Positions 8,688 through 18,386 of a stretch of 64,000 nt of DNA are shown one piece after another; position 1 is the first letter of the stretch, and each line of letters opens with the position of its first letter. Source of the stretch: Palsa-504 sp963789225. Lineage in GTDB: Bacteria > Actinomycetota > Actinomycetes > Streptosporangiales > Streptosporangiaceae. Made by a program: the position numbers and the translations under genes. The notes under the pieces are model-generated. The model saw only the letters and a program-made list of their open reading frames with translations, had not been told where the DNA came from and did no database searches. Location of the stretch: the NCBI GenBank assembly GCA_963789225.1, contig CAWBKD010000036.1:124001-188000 (forward strand). The letters run 5' to 3'.

Positions 8688-9243
8688 GCCCTCGAGTATG
8701 GCGCACTCAGCTGGGCCCGTGCTGAATCACGAACTGCAGGGCCGCCGTGTGTCGCGTGGCCCCGTCTATCAGCAGCTGATCGTCGACGAGGGCATCGAGC
8801 CGGTCACGGCGCGGATGTCCGCGGACTGGCTGGATACCGTCTCCGCGCTCGCGGCGCAGGGGCTCGCCGATGAGACCAACGTCGGCGTTTTCGCCATATC
8901 GATGGGCGTCCGGTTCGGGCTGCCTGTCGCTGCCGCGCTCGGATCGCGCCTCAGGTGCGCTGTGTTCGCGAAGTTCGGGATCCGCCAGACCGGGCTGCTC
9001 CATCCCGGGCTCTGCGCCCCGGGCCTGATGATGACGGCCGCGCGTGCCGTCTCCGCCCCCGTGCTGTACCACGCGCAGTGGGATGACGAGCTCTTCCCAC
9101 GCGACGGGCAGTTCGAGCTATTCGACGCGCTGTCATCTGCAGACAAGCGCCTAGTCGCCAGGTCAGGCCCGCACGCCGAAACCCATCCCGACGACGAGGC
9201 GTCGTGGCAGGAGTTCCTCAGGATCGCTTCACCAGGGGCCTGA
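8680..9243 (+). pseudogene. Alpha/beta hydrolase, N-terminally truncated
   Basis: C-terminal two thirds of an alpha/beta hydrolase. The segment GPVYQQLIVDEGIEPVTARM and the nucleophile elbow VGVFAISMGVRFGLP (Ser in the A-I-S-M-G turn) match hydrolases of the GYWGLSMGTRFG type. A late aspartate (WDDELFP) and histidine (GPHAETHPDD) complete a possible triad. The usual N-terminal strands with the oxyanion HG motif are missing, and no matching sequence occurs upstream in any frame, so 8680 may not be a true start. It lies divergent from the AbiEii companion gene at the edge of the decayed zone. Confidence 0.6.
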
Positions 9244-9311
9244 TGCTGGTTGGTATCGGCCCGCTCCAGATCGTCTCGCGTCGCAGGTACGGGCGTTGAC
9301 ATGATGTCGGC

Positions 9312-10073
9312 ATGCCGTTCCCGAATCTCGAAGGCAAGCACGCTGGCCGACCGTACGTGACGGCGCGGCGCCTGCTGGACTACAGCGAATCGCTGGGCAA
9401 CGCGCGGTCCGCAGCACCCCGTGCCGTGGTGTTCACCTGGCAGGGCCGCCTAGAAGACCGGGTTCGGGAACGCCGTGACCATCAGGAGGAGCAGAGCGTC
9501 GGGGTTGAGTCGCGGATGTTGCGACTGACGCCAGACCTAGGCTTTGTACGGCTCCCGATCGGGGCGCCGACCGCGGCCATCGCTGTCGAGGAGTTGTCCG
9601 CTCGGGGCACCGAGCTGTTCATCGGCGTCGGTTCCGCGGGCGCGGTCAGCGAGCGGCTGGCGGTCGGCGACCTTGCGGTCTGCTCCGCGGCGCTCCGGGA
9701 CGAGGGAACATCGCATCACTACGCGCCGCCGGAGCCCTTTGCCCTCCCGGACCCGGCCCTCACCGCACGGCTGCGCGAAGCGCTGCCTGCGGCAGCCTAC
9801 GGCCCGTCCTGGACCACCGACGCGCCTTACCGGGAGACCGGGGAGGAGATCGCGAAGTACCGCGCCGAGGGGATCCTCACCGTCGAGATGGAAGCCTCCT
9901 GCCTGTTCACGGTGGCCAGACTCACCGGCGGCGCGGCCGCCGCCTTCGTCGTATCTGACGTGCTGCACGGCGAGCAGTGGGAGCCGCACTTCAGCTCCCC
10001 CGATGTCCTGCGTGGCCTGTGGACGCTCTTCGAAGCCGCCGAGGCATGCCTGTCCTCAGGCATGTCTCAGTAG
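9312..10073 (+). CDS. Nucleoside phosphorylase family protein
   Basis: PNP/UDP-type phosphorylase of 253 aa, predicted to cleave a purine or pyrimidine nucleoside with phosphate in the cytosol. Recognisable landmarks are PIGAPTAAIAVEEL, the strand-loop FIGVGSAGAVSERLAVGDL, and the ribose-binding motif GILTVEMEASCLFTVA with the key Glu of the MEA/S loop. Length and order match the family. Substrate specificity (uridine versus purine) cannot be decided. Its 3' end overlaps that of the convergent aminotransferase gene by 18 bases. Confidence 0.88.
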   Translation: MPFPNLEGKHAGRPYVTARRLLDYSESLGNARSAAPRAVVFTWQGRLEDRVRERRDHQEEQSVGVESRMLRLTPDLGFVRLPIGAPTAAIAVEELSARGTELFIGVGSAGAVSERLAVGDLAVCSAALRDEGTSHHYAPPEPFALPDPALTARLREALPAAAYGPSWTTDAPYRETGEEIAKYRAEGILTVEMEASCLFTVARLTGGAAAAFVVSDVLHGEQWEPHFSSPDVLRGLWTLFEAAEACLSSGMSQ

Positions 10074-11195
10074 TTCGCGGACTATGTCGGCCAGCCGGTC
10101 ATAGTCGCCGGGGGTGTTGTACGGCGCCGCCGCGATGCGCAGGTAGCCGGCTCCGCCGAAGTGAACCGGCGCGACCTCGACACGCTGCTGCGACAGGGCC
10201 TCGTAGAAAGGGCCGACCTGTTCAGGCGTGGTGAGGACGCCGCCTGGCAGCGGAACCAGCCGCATCGCAGGGGCAGGCGTGGCCGGAAGCCGCTCAAGCG
10301 TGACCCCCAGCGCGTCGGCCACCCTCTTCTGGCCGTCGGCCACCAGATCGGCGAGGCGGGCCACGGCGTCCCACCCGCCCAGCGCGTCCCAGTACGCCAG
10401 GCCGTCCACGGCGGCCAGCCAGCCGGCGTAGTCCCACGTGCCTGGATGGTCGAATGACGCGGCGTATCCGTCCTCCAGCTGCCAGCTGAGCACGGTCGGC
10501 GTCACGCGAACGCCCGGCCGGCTCCACAGGATGGCGCTGCCACGAGGGGTGTACGCCCACTTGTGCAGGTTGCCGATCCAGTGGTCGGCGCCGAGTGCCG
10601 GGATGTCGTCTGGAAGCTGGCCGGGCGCGTGCGCGGCGTCGACCAGCACCGAGGTCCCGGCGCCGGCGACCGCGGCGGCCACGGCCGCGACCGGGAGGAC
10701 GGTGGCGGTCGGCGAGGTGATCCGGTCGATCACGACCAGCCGCGTGCGGCGTGAGCGGGCGGCGGCGTACGCCGACACGATCGCGTCATCCCCGGCGCCG
10801 ACGGGAAAGGCCGCCTCGACGATCCGCGCTCCCGCCCGCGCCGCGTGATGGCTGAGCGCCTTACGGACCGCGCCGTAGCCGTGCGTGCTGGTGACCAGTT
10901 CGTCGCCAGGGTGCAGATCCAGCGAGCCCAGGACGGCGGACACTCCCTCGGACACGTTGCGCACCCAGGCCGCGCGGGACGGGTCGACGCCGAGGAACCC
11001 GGCCGCGTGCTCCCGCGCTGCCGCCACCAGCCCGCGGACCTCGACGCGGTTGAAGCGGTGCGGATTGCGCTCGGCACGCTCGCGCCAGGCGGCGGCAGCC
11101 TGGCGGACGACGACCGGTGCGACGCCGAACGAACCGTGGTTGAGGTGCAGGACGTCAGGGTCGAGGCCGAACGCCTCCAGCAGGGCAGAGTCCAC
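10056..11195 (-). CDS. Class V aminotransferase (isopenicillin-N-epimerase-like)
   Basis: PLP-dependent fold-type I enzyme of 379 aa. Motifs: LNHGSFGVAP near 18-27, the PLP-contacting VLVDAAHAPGQ near 183-193, and the Schiff-base lysine K212 in NLHKWAYTPRGSA. These match the isopenicillin N epimerase / cysteine-desulfurase-like subgroup, whose members are racemases, desulfurases or lyases. GTG 11195 is chosen as start because an upstream in-frame extension to 11372 would lie inside the UvrA-like gene. It begins 13 bases after that gene's stop, so it is probably the third cistron of an operon. Substrate unknown. Confidence 0.85.
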   Translation of the reverse strand: MDSALLEAFGLDPDVLHLNHGSFGVAPVVVRQAAAAWRERAERNPHRFNRVEVRGLVAAAREHAAGFLGVDPSRAAWVRNVSEGVSAVLGSLDLHPGDELVTSTHGYGAVRKALSHHAARAGARIVEAAFPVGAGDDAIVSAYAAARSRRTRLVVIDRITSPTATVLPVAAVAAAVAGAGTSVLVDAAHAPGQLPDDIPALGADHWIGNLHKWAYTPRGSAILWSRPGVRVTPTVLSWQLEDGYAASFDHPGTWDYAGWLAAVDGLAYWDALGGWDAVARLADLVADGQKRVADALGVTLERLPATPAPAMRLVPLPGGVLTTPEQVGPFYEALSQQRVEVAPVHFGGAGYLRIAAAPYNTPGDYDRLADIVRELLRHA

Positions 11196-11208
11196 GGAGC
11201 CGATTTTG

Positions 11209-13622
<2,414 letters not shown>

Positions 13623-13626
<4 letters not shown>

Positions 13627-13985
13627 CTCACGGGGTCCTGAACCAGCCCGAGCACGTTGCCATCGGGGTCGGTGAAGGTGGCCACCAGCCGGCCGCCACC
13701 TACGTCGCGTACGGGATCCTTCAGCGTGGCACCCGCGGCGGTTACCTCGGCCAGCTTCGCTTCGATGTCCGGCACCTGCCAGTAGGCCACCGGCGAGGTC
13801 ATGCCCTGCGGTCCGCCGCCCGGCACCAGCCCGATGTGCTGGCCCGCCGCCTCGTAGCCGACGTAGTAGGACGAGTCGGCCTGCGGCGGCAGGCCGAGCA
13901 GGGCGGTGTACACCGCCTTGGCCTTCTCCAGATCGGTCACGGGATGCAGCACGATCTTGATGCCCTCGGTGGAAGAGTCGGTCAT
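13623..13985 (-). CDS. VOC-superfamily (glyoxalase/bleomycin-resistance-like) protein
   Basis: Small 120-aa vicinal-oxygen-chelate protein with one domain: IKIVLHPVTDLEKAKAVYTA at the N-terminus, GQHIGLVP centrally and VATFTDPDGNVLGLVQDP at the end. ATG 13985 is preferred over GTG 13991 because GGAG lies 7 bases upstream. Its stop overlaps the TTG start of the UvrA-like gene. VOC proteins either catalyse metal-dependent reactions or sequester drugs; pairing with a UvrA paralogue is compatible with a resistance role, but no ligand is evident. Confidence 0.85.
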
Positions 13986-14072
13986 GTTCACTCCATGCAG
14001 GTCCGGTGAACGGTGATGTCCACGCCGGCCACGCTACCGGCAGGTCGCTGACCGGCGCTTCTCCATTCCTGA

Positions 14073-14417
14073 TCAGTCACCTCCCACCACCCGATCGAGG
14101 TGGTCTTTCAGCGCGTCGAGCGAGCTGTCCCAGTCGCGGGCCAGCGCGGCCAGGAACTGCTGCGCCGCCTGCATCGGCGCGGAGCGCAGCCGGTAGCGCA
14201 CGCGGCGCCGCTCCCCCGGCTCGGCCGTCACCAGGCCGGCTTCGGCTAGCAGGGTCAGGTGCTTGGCGATCGCCTGCCGCGTGATCGGCAGGCAACCGGC
14301 CAGGTCCGTGGCCGTGGCCGGACCACCAGAGGCCAGCTCGGCGAGGATGGCCCGCCGGGTCGGGTCGGCCAGGGCCACGAAGACCTGTTCGGCGATGGCC
14401 TCGATATCAGGCGGCAT
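14073..14417 (-). CDS. ArsR-family transcriptional repressor
   Basis: Winged-helix repressor of 114 aa. It begins MPPDIEAIAEQVFVALADPT, followed by RRAILAELA and the recognition helix region LPITRQAIAKHLTLLAEAGL, then the wing GERRRVRYRL. No metal-binding CxC motif is visible, so it is the metal-independent type that is often paired with SRPBCC/AHSA1 proteins. ATG 14417 lies in a perfect 16-bp tandem duplication shared with the end of the upstream gene. It probably represses its own operon through the inverted repeats at 14876-14917. Confidence 0.9.
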   Translation of the reverse strand: MPPDIEAIAEQVFVALADPTRRAILAELASGGPATATDLAGCLPITRQAIAKHLTLLAEAGLVTAEPGERRRVRYRLRSAPMQAAQQFLAALARDWDSSLDALKDHLDRVVGGD

Positions 14418-14434
14418 CGATATCAGGCGGCATC
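14403..14434. repeat. 16-bp perfect tandem duplication at SRPBCC/ArsR junction
   Basis: The 16-mer GATATCAGGCGGCATC occurs twice without gap (14403-14418 and 14419-14434). On the coding strand each copy contains ATGCCGCCTGA, that is, an ArsR start codon and an SRPBCC stop codon. A single copy would make the two genes overlap by 11 bases; the duplication separates them. Confidence 0.95.
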
Positions 14435-14854
14435 GAGGTAGTCGACCAGTTCGCCGAGTTCCTTGGCCCAGCCTTCGGTGTTGCCGTCGTACGCGGTGCG
14501 GAAGGCGTCGTCCGGCAGCTGGGCAAAACCGGTCTCGACCACGGTCAGCCGCGTGCCCGCGCCGACCGGTTCGAGCGTGAACTCGACGTAGGTGCGGCGC
14601 GGATCGTCCTCGGGCAGCCCGAAGATGTGCCAGGTGAAGCCGAACACCGTCGGCTCCTCCACCCGTTCGATGCGCATGTCGGCCGCGTGTCCCCCGCCCC
14701 ACTTCATCCAGGCCGACCCGCCCGGGCGCAGGTCGATCGCGGCCTCGTCGCCGAACCAGGCGCCCAGGCCCTCGGCCGTGGTGAGCGCCGCCCACACCTT
14801 CTCCGGCGGGTGGGCGATCTCCACGGTCCGCTCGATGCGATCAGGAAAACCCAT
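14423..14854 (-). CDS. SRPBCC/AHSA1-family protein
   Basis: START/Bet v1-like ligand-binding protein of 143 aa, cytosolic. Typical AHSA1 landmarks: IERTVEIAHPPEKVWAAL at the start, GLGAWFGDEAAIDLRPGG, FTWHIFG, and the C-terminal GWAKELGELVDYL helix. These proteins bind small hydrophobic ligands; the substrate is unknown. GGAGGG lies about 7 bases before the ATG. It is the first gene of a two-gene operon with the ArsR repressor, the usual arrangement for this pair. Confidence 0.9.
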   Translation of the reverse strand: MGFPDRIERTVEIAHPPEKVWAALTTAEGLGAWFGDEAAIDLRPGGSAWMKWGGGHAADMRIERVEEPTVFGFTWHIFGLPEDDPRRTYVEFTLEPVGAGTRLTVVETGFAQLPDDAFRTAYDGNTEGWAKELGELVDYLDAA

Positions 14855-14875
14855 GACGCCCTCCAGACTAGAAGT

Positions 14876-14923
14876 AGCAACCTACCAGTTGCCACTTTAT
14901 AGCAACTTAACAGTTGCGTCAAC
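14876..14923 (-). promoter_or_regulatory. Promoter with two ArsR-type operators
   Basis: Two identical-format inverted repeats GCAAC-N6-GTTGC (14877-14892 and 14902-14917) lie exactly 25 bp apart upstream of the SRPBCC gene. On the minus strand TTGACG (14918-14923) and TAAAGT, 17 bp apart, form a plausible -35/-10 pair. The operators overlap the promoter. Repression by the ArsR protein encoded downstream is inferred. Confidence 0.7.
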
Positions 14924-14927
14924 ACGC

Positions 14928-15815
14928 TCAGGCGGAGGTGAGACGACTCATCTCCCTGGCCGAGAGCCGCAGGGCGCCCGCGGCCACGTTGTCCTCCAGG
15001 TGATCCGGGTTTCCGGTGCCCGGGATGGCCAGCACGTGGGGTCCGAGTTGCAGGGTCCAGGCCAGCCGGACCTGCGCGGCGCTCACGCCGTGGGCCTCCG
15101 CGATAGGGAGCACCGCTGCGTCATCATCAGCGGGGTCCGCGCCGGTCTCGCGTCCCTGGCCGGCGATCGCGAAGAAGGGCACGTACGCCACGCCCTGCTC
15201 ACCGCAGGCCAGGAGGAACTCGCGCTCCGCGGCGGGCGCCCCGACGCCGAAGGCGTTCTGCACGCAGACCACCGGCGCGATCGACTGGGCCTGGGCCAGG
15301 TGGGCGGGTGTGACGTTGGAGATGCCCAGGTGCCGGATCAGCCCGTCCTCGCGCAGCCCGGCCAGGGTGCCGAAATGCTCGGCGATCGAGCCGGTCTTCA
15401 TCCGGCGCGGCAGGCGCAGGTTGACCACGTCGAGGTGGTCGCGGCCAAGCTGGCGCAGGTTCTCCTCGACCTGCCCGCGCAGTTGCGCCGGGCTGGCCCA
15501 CCACCACTCGCCCGAAGGGTCCCGGCCCGGCCACACCTTGGTCGCGATGACCAGATCGTCCGGGTAGGGTGCGAGGGCCCGGTTGATCAGCTCGTTGGCG
15601 GAGCGCAGCGGGGAGAAGTAGAACGTGGCGGTATCGATGTGATTCACGCCGAGATCGATGGCGCGCCGCAGCACCGTGATCGCCCGGTCGCGGCCGGCTG
15701 GCGCGCCGTCGGAGTTCCTGGTCAGCCGCATCGCGCCCAGGCCGATCCGGCTTACCGTCAGGTTACCCAGCGTCCAGGTACCCGCGGCGCCCGCGGTGAT
15801 CGCCTCACTGGCCAC
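14928..15815 (-). CDS. Aldo/keto reductase
   Basis: NADPH-dependent aldo/keto reductase of 295 aa. Family landmarks: GLGAMRLT near 26-33, INHIDTATFY-type box (VNHIDTATFYF) with catalytic Asp and Tyr, the lysine in VIATKVWPG, and the late IPGTGNPDHLEDN cofactor region. The classic active-site histidine box is replaced by VVNLRLPRR, so the usual H after the lysine is missing; this is common in some oxidoreductase-like AKRs but may alter activity. Starts at GTG 15815. Substrate unknown. Confidence 0.88.
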   Translation of the reverse strand: MASEAITAGAAGTWTLGNLTVSRIGLGAMRLTRNSDGAPAGRDRAITVLRRAIDLGVNHIDTATFYFSPLRSANELINRALAPYPDDLVIATKVWPGRDPSGEWWWASPAQLRGQVEENLRQLGRDHLDVVNLRLPRRMKTGSIAEHFGTLAGLREDGLIRHLGISNVTPAHLAQAQSIAPVVCVQNAFGVGAPAAEREFLLACGEQGVAYVPFFAIAGQGRETGADPADDDAAVLPIAEAHGVSAAQVRLAWTLQLGPHVLAIPGTGNPDHLEDNVAAGALRLSAREMSRLTSA

Positions 15816-15941
15816 CCGACACAGTTTGTCACGGGGGCATCAAACCCGGCGAACTTACGTTTTACAGAGGTAGCGGGTATTTTGACGCATGATGCCATCG
15901 ACCTCGTTTGTCCCCGGGCCGACGTGTGCGGAGGGGCTCAT

Positions 15942-17123
15942 TTGACGGACGAGGCGGACGCCCGGGCCAAAACGGACACGGAGTCAGCCCGGGCCAAGAC
16001 GGACACGGGGGCAGCCCTGGCCAAGCCGGGGACGGGGGCCGCGGTATCGGCGCGGTCCGATGCGCACCTGGTACCGGCGGGCGCTCAGCGCCGGTACGGC
16101 CTTCGGCGGACGATCCTCGCCGCGCTCGCCCTAGCCGTCCTGGTCAGCGTGATCGTCATCGCGCGGCATACCCTGGCCGACTCGCTGCACGTGCTGGCCC
16201 ACCTGAACTGGGCGTGGTTCTTGCTCGCGCTGGCGTCCGAAGCCGTCTCCCTGATCAGCTTCGGGCTGAGCAGGACGCTGCTAGTGCGGGTCAACGGCCT
16301 CCGGACCAAGCTGAGCTCGGTCATGGCGCTCACCTACGCGGCGAACGCCCTGTCGATCTCCATACCGTTCGCCGGCGCCGAACTCGCGATGGTCTTCTCG
16401 TACCGACAGTTCCGCAGGTACGGCGTCGACGCGGCCACCACCGGGTGGACCCTGGCCGTGTCGGCGATCTTCTCCACCTCCGCGCTCGCCTTGCTCCTGG
16501 TGGTGGGAGCGCTCGCAGGCAACGCGTCGCTGGCCAGTGCGGCCGGGCTGGTCGGGGCGTTCGTATTCATCGTCCCCGGCGCCGCCGTGCTCCTGGCGCT
16601 GCGCTTCGAGACCGTCCGCCGGGCCCTGCACCGGGTCATCGCCTGGCTGGTGGGCGTGTCGAGGAGCATCTTCGGCGTTCCCAGCCAGGGCGTGAACGGG
16701 CTGGATGAGTTCCTCGACCGGGTGGCGAGCATCCGGATGTCCTGGGTCAGCTACGCGCAGGTGTTCGGCCTGGCGGTGCTGAACTGGGCCGCGGACTGCG
16801 GGGCGCTGGCCTGCGCGATCCGGGCCACGGGCCAGTCCGTTCCCTGGCATAGCCTGCTGCTCGTCTACGGAGCAGGCGCCGCGGTCGGCAGCACGGGAAT
16901 CACACCGGGCGGATTCGCGCTGGTGGAACTCGCCCTGACCGCCGCCCTGACGGCCGCCGGGTTGCACCGGTCACCGGCGCTGGCCGCGGTGCTCACCTAC
17001 CGGCTGGTCAACTTCTGGCTGATCCTGATCGCCGGGTGGATCCTGATGGCGTACCTGGCCCACCGCCGGGCGGGACCTGAAGGAGATTCCGCTGGCCCCG
17101 GCGGGGGCGGAAACGGCGGGTAA
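15942..17123 (+). CDS. Lysylphosphatidylglycerol-synthase-TM-like (UPF0104) membrane protein
   Basis: Polytopic membrane protein of 393 aa with the flippase-like domain of LPG synthases (UPF0104) but no aminoacyl-transferase domain. About eight hydrophobic helices lie between residues 50 and 380. Hallmarks are GLRTKLSSVMALTYAANALS, IPFAGAELAMVFSYRQFRRYG and GSTGITPGGFALVELALT. TTG 15942 is chosen because GAGGGG lies 5 bases upstream; in-frame GTG 15924 and TTG 15882 are alternatives. The N-terminus is a soluble stretch of 9-residue repeats. Only one base separates it from the P450 gene, indicating one transcription unit. Confidence 0.82.
   Translation: MTDEADARAKTDTESARAKTDTGAALAKPGTGAAVSARSDAHLVPAGAQRRYGLRRTILAALALAVLVSVIVIARHTLADSLHVLAHLNWAWFLLALASEAVSLISFGLSRTLLVRVNGLRTKLSSVMALTYAANALSISIPFAGAELAMVFSYRQFRRYGVDAATTGWTLAVSAIFSTSALALLLVVGALAGNASLASAAGLVGAFVFIVPGAAVLLALRFETVRRALHRVIAWLVGVSRSIFGVPSQGVNGLDEFLDRVASIRMSWVSYAQVFGLAVLNWAADCGALACAIRATGQSVPWHSLLLVYGAGAAVGSTGITPGGFALVELALTAALTAAGLHRSPALAAVLTYRLVNFWLILIAGWILMAYLAHRRAGPEGDSAGPGGGGNGG
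15960..16040 (+). repeat. Three 27-bp imperfect tandem repeats in coding sequence
   Basis: Units at 15960-15986, 15987-16013 and 16014-16040 encode the nonapeptide series ARAKTDTES, ARAKTDTGA, ALAKPGTGA near the N-terminus of the UPF0104 protein. They are alkaline and Thr-rich, and lie before the first membrane helix. Confidence 0.85.
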
Positions 17124-17124
17124 C

Positions 17125-18372
17125 GTGCGCCGAGCGGATACGCCCGCGGCAGCGGTCACCCTGGCCGGGCTGGACACCGATCCGCACCCGCTGCTGGCCG
17201 CCATGCGGGCCGACGGGCCGGTCTGCTGGGTACCGGCCCTCGGCGCCTGGCTGGTTACCGGGTACCAGTGTGCCGTTGACGTCCTCCGTGATGCCCGCAC
17301 GTTCACGGTCGACGACCCCCGCTTCTCCACGGCGAAGGTGGTCGGCCCGAGCATGCTCTCGCTGGACGGCGCGCAGCACGCGCGGCACCGGGCCCCCTTC
17401 AGCCGCGCGTTCCGGTCCGAGGAGGTGCACGTGCGGCTGGCCTCGTTCACTCAGGCCGAGGCCGGCCGCCTGGTGAGCGCCATTGCTCCCCGCGGCGAGG
17501 CGGAGCTGCGCCGTGCCGTCGCCGGGCCGCTGGCCGCCGCGGTCATGGCCGAGGCGCTCGGCCTCGGCGACGCCGACCCAGCGCAAATCCTCGCCTGGTA
17601 CGACGGGATCGTCGCCGCCGTCCAGGCCGAAGCCGCCCTCCAGGCGGAAGCCACCCGCCCAGCGAAAGCGGGAGCCGCCGGCACCGTGGGGCAAGCGGGG
17701 GTGGCCGCCTTCGCCGGGCTGGCCGCCAGCCTGCGGCAGGTGATCGCGACGGCCGCGCACCAGAGCCTGCTGGCCGAGGCGGTGGCCACGCCCGAAGCCG
17801 GGGAAGAGACGGGGACCGACGCCGGGCCGCCGCTGACCGAGGACGAGGCGATCTCGAACGCGGCGGTCCTGATGTTCGGCGGCATCGAGACCACCGAGGG
17901 CATGATCGCCAACGCCGCGCTGCACCTGCTCACCCATCCCGGTGAGCTCAACCTGGTCCGCGCGGACCCCAGCCTGATCCCCGCGGCGATCGAGGAGTCG
18001 CTGCGGCTCGAGCCGGCCGCGGCGGTCGTCGACCGTTATACCACCGCCGCCGCGCTGCTCGGCGGCGTCCGCATCCCCGCGGGCGAGCAGGTTACGGTGT
18101 CCATCGCCGCGGCGAACCGGGACCCTGCGGTGTTCGCCGACCCTGACCGGTACGAGGTCCGCCGGGCCAACGCGTCCCGGCACCTGGCCTTCGCCCACGG
18201 CCCGCATTACTGTCTCGGCGCGCACCTGGCGCGCCTGGAGGCCCGGATCGCCATCGAAACGCTGCTGGGCCAGCTCCCTGCGCTGCGCCTCGACGACCGC
18301 TCCCCTGCCGCGCCGCGGGGCCTGGTCTTCCGCAAGCCCCCCGATCTCGCCGTTCGGTGGAATCTGCCCTGA
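17125..18372 (+). CDS. Cytochrome P450
   Basis: Soluble bacterial P450 of 415 aa starting at GTG 17125. Diagnostic motifs: C-helix HARHRAPF, I-helix MFGGIETTEGM (G253 to E258; oxygen-activating threonines), ExxR at E291-R294, and the heme ligand C363 in FAHGPHYCLGAHLARLEA. All are in the usual order. The region 165-195 is Ala-rich and longer than usual. No ferredoxin or reductase gene is adjacent, so redox partners lie elsewhere. Tight linkage to the membrane protein upstream suggests modification of a lipid or exported metabolite; this is inference. Confidence 0.93.
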   Translation: MRRADTPAAAVTLAGLDTDPHPLLAAMRADGPVCWVPALGAWLVTGYQCAVDVLRDARTFTVDDPRFSTAKVVGPSMLSLDGAQHARHRAPFSRAFRSEEVHVRLASFTQAEAGRLVSAIAPRGEAELRRAVAGPLAAAVMAEALGLGDADPAQILAWYDGIVAAVQAEAALQAEATRPAKAGAAGTVGQAGVAAFAGLAASLRQVIATAAHQSLLAEAVATPEAGEETGTDAGPPLTEDEAISNAAVLMFGGIETTEGMIANAALHLLTHPGELNLVRADPSLIPAAIEESLRLEPAAAVVDRYTTAAALLGGVRIPAGEQVTVSIAAANRDPAVFADPDRYEVRRANASRHLAFAHGPHYCLGAHLARLEARIAIETLLGQLPALRLDDRSPAAPRGLVFRKPPDLAVRWNLP

Positions 18373-18386
18373 CGTCAGGACGGGCG

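Noticed and set aside
14592..15941. Upstream extension of the UPF0104 gene frame
   Set aside because: It runs antisense through the SRPBCC gene and the aldo/keto reductase gene and lacks any membrane or family similarity; TTG 15942 with its ribosome-binding site is preferred.
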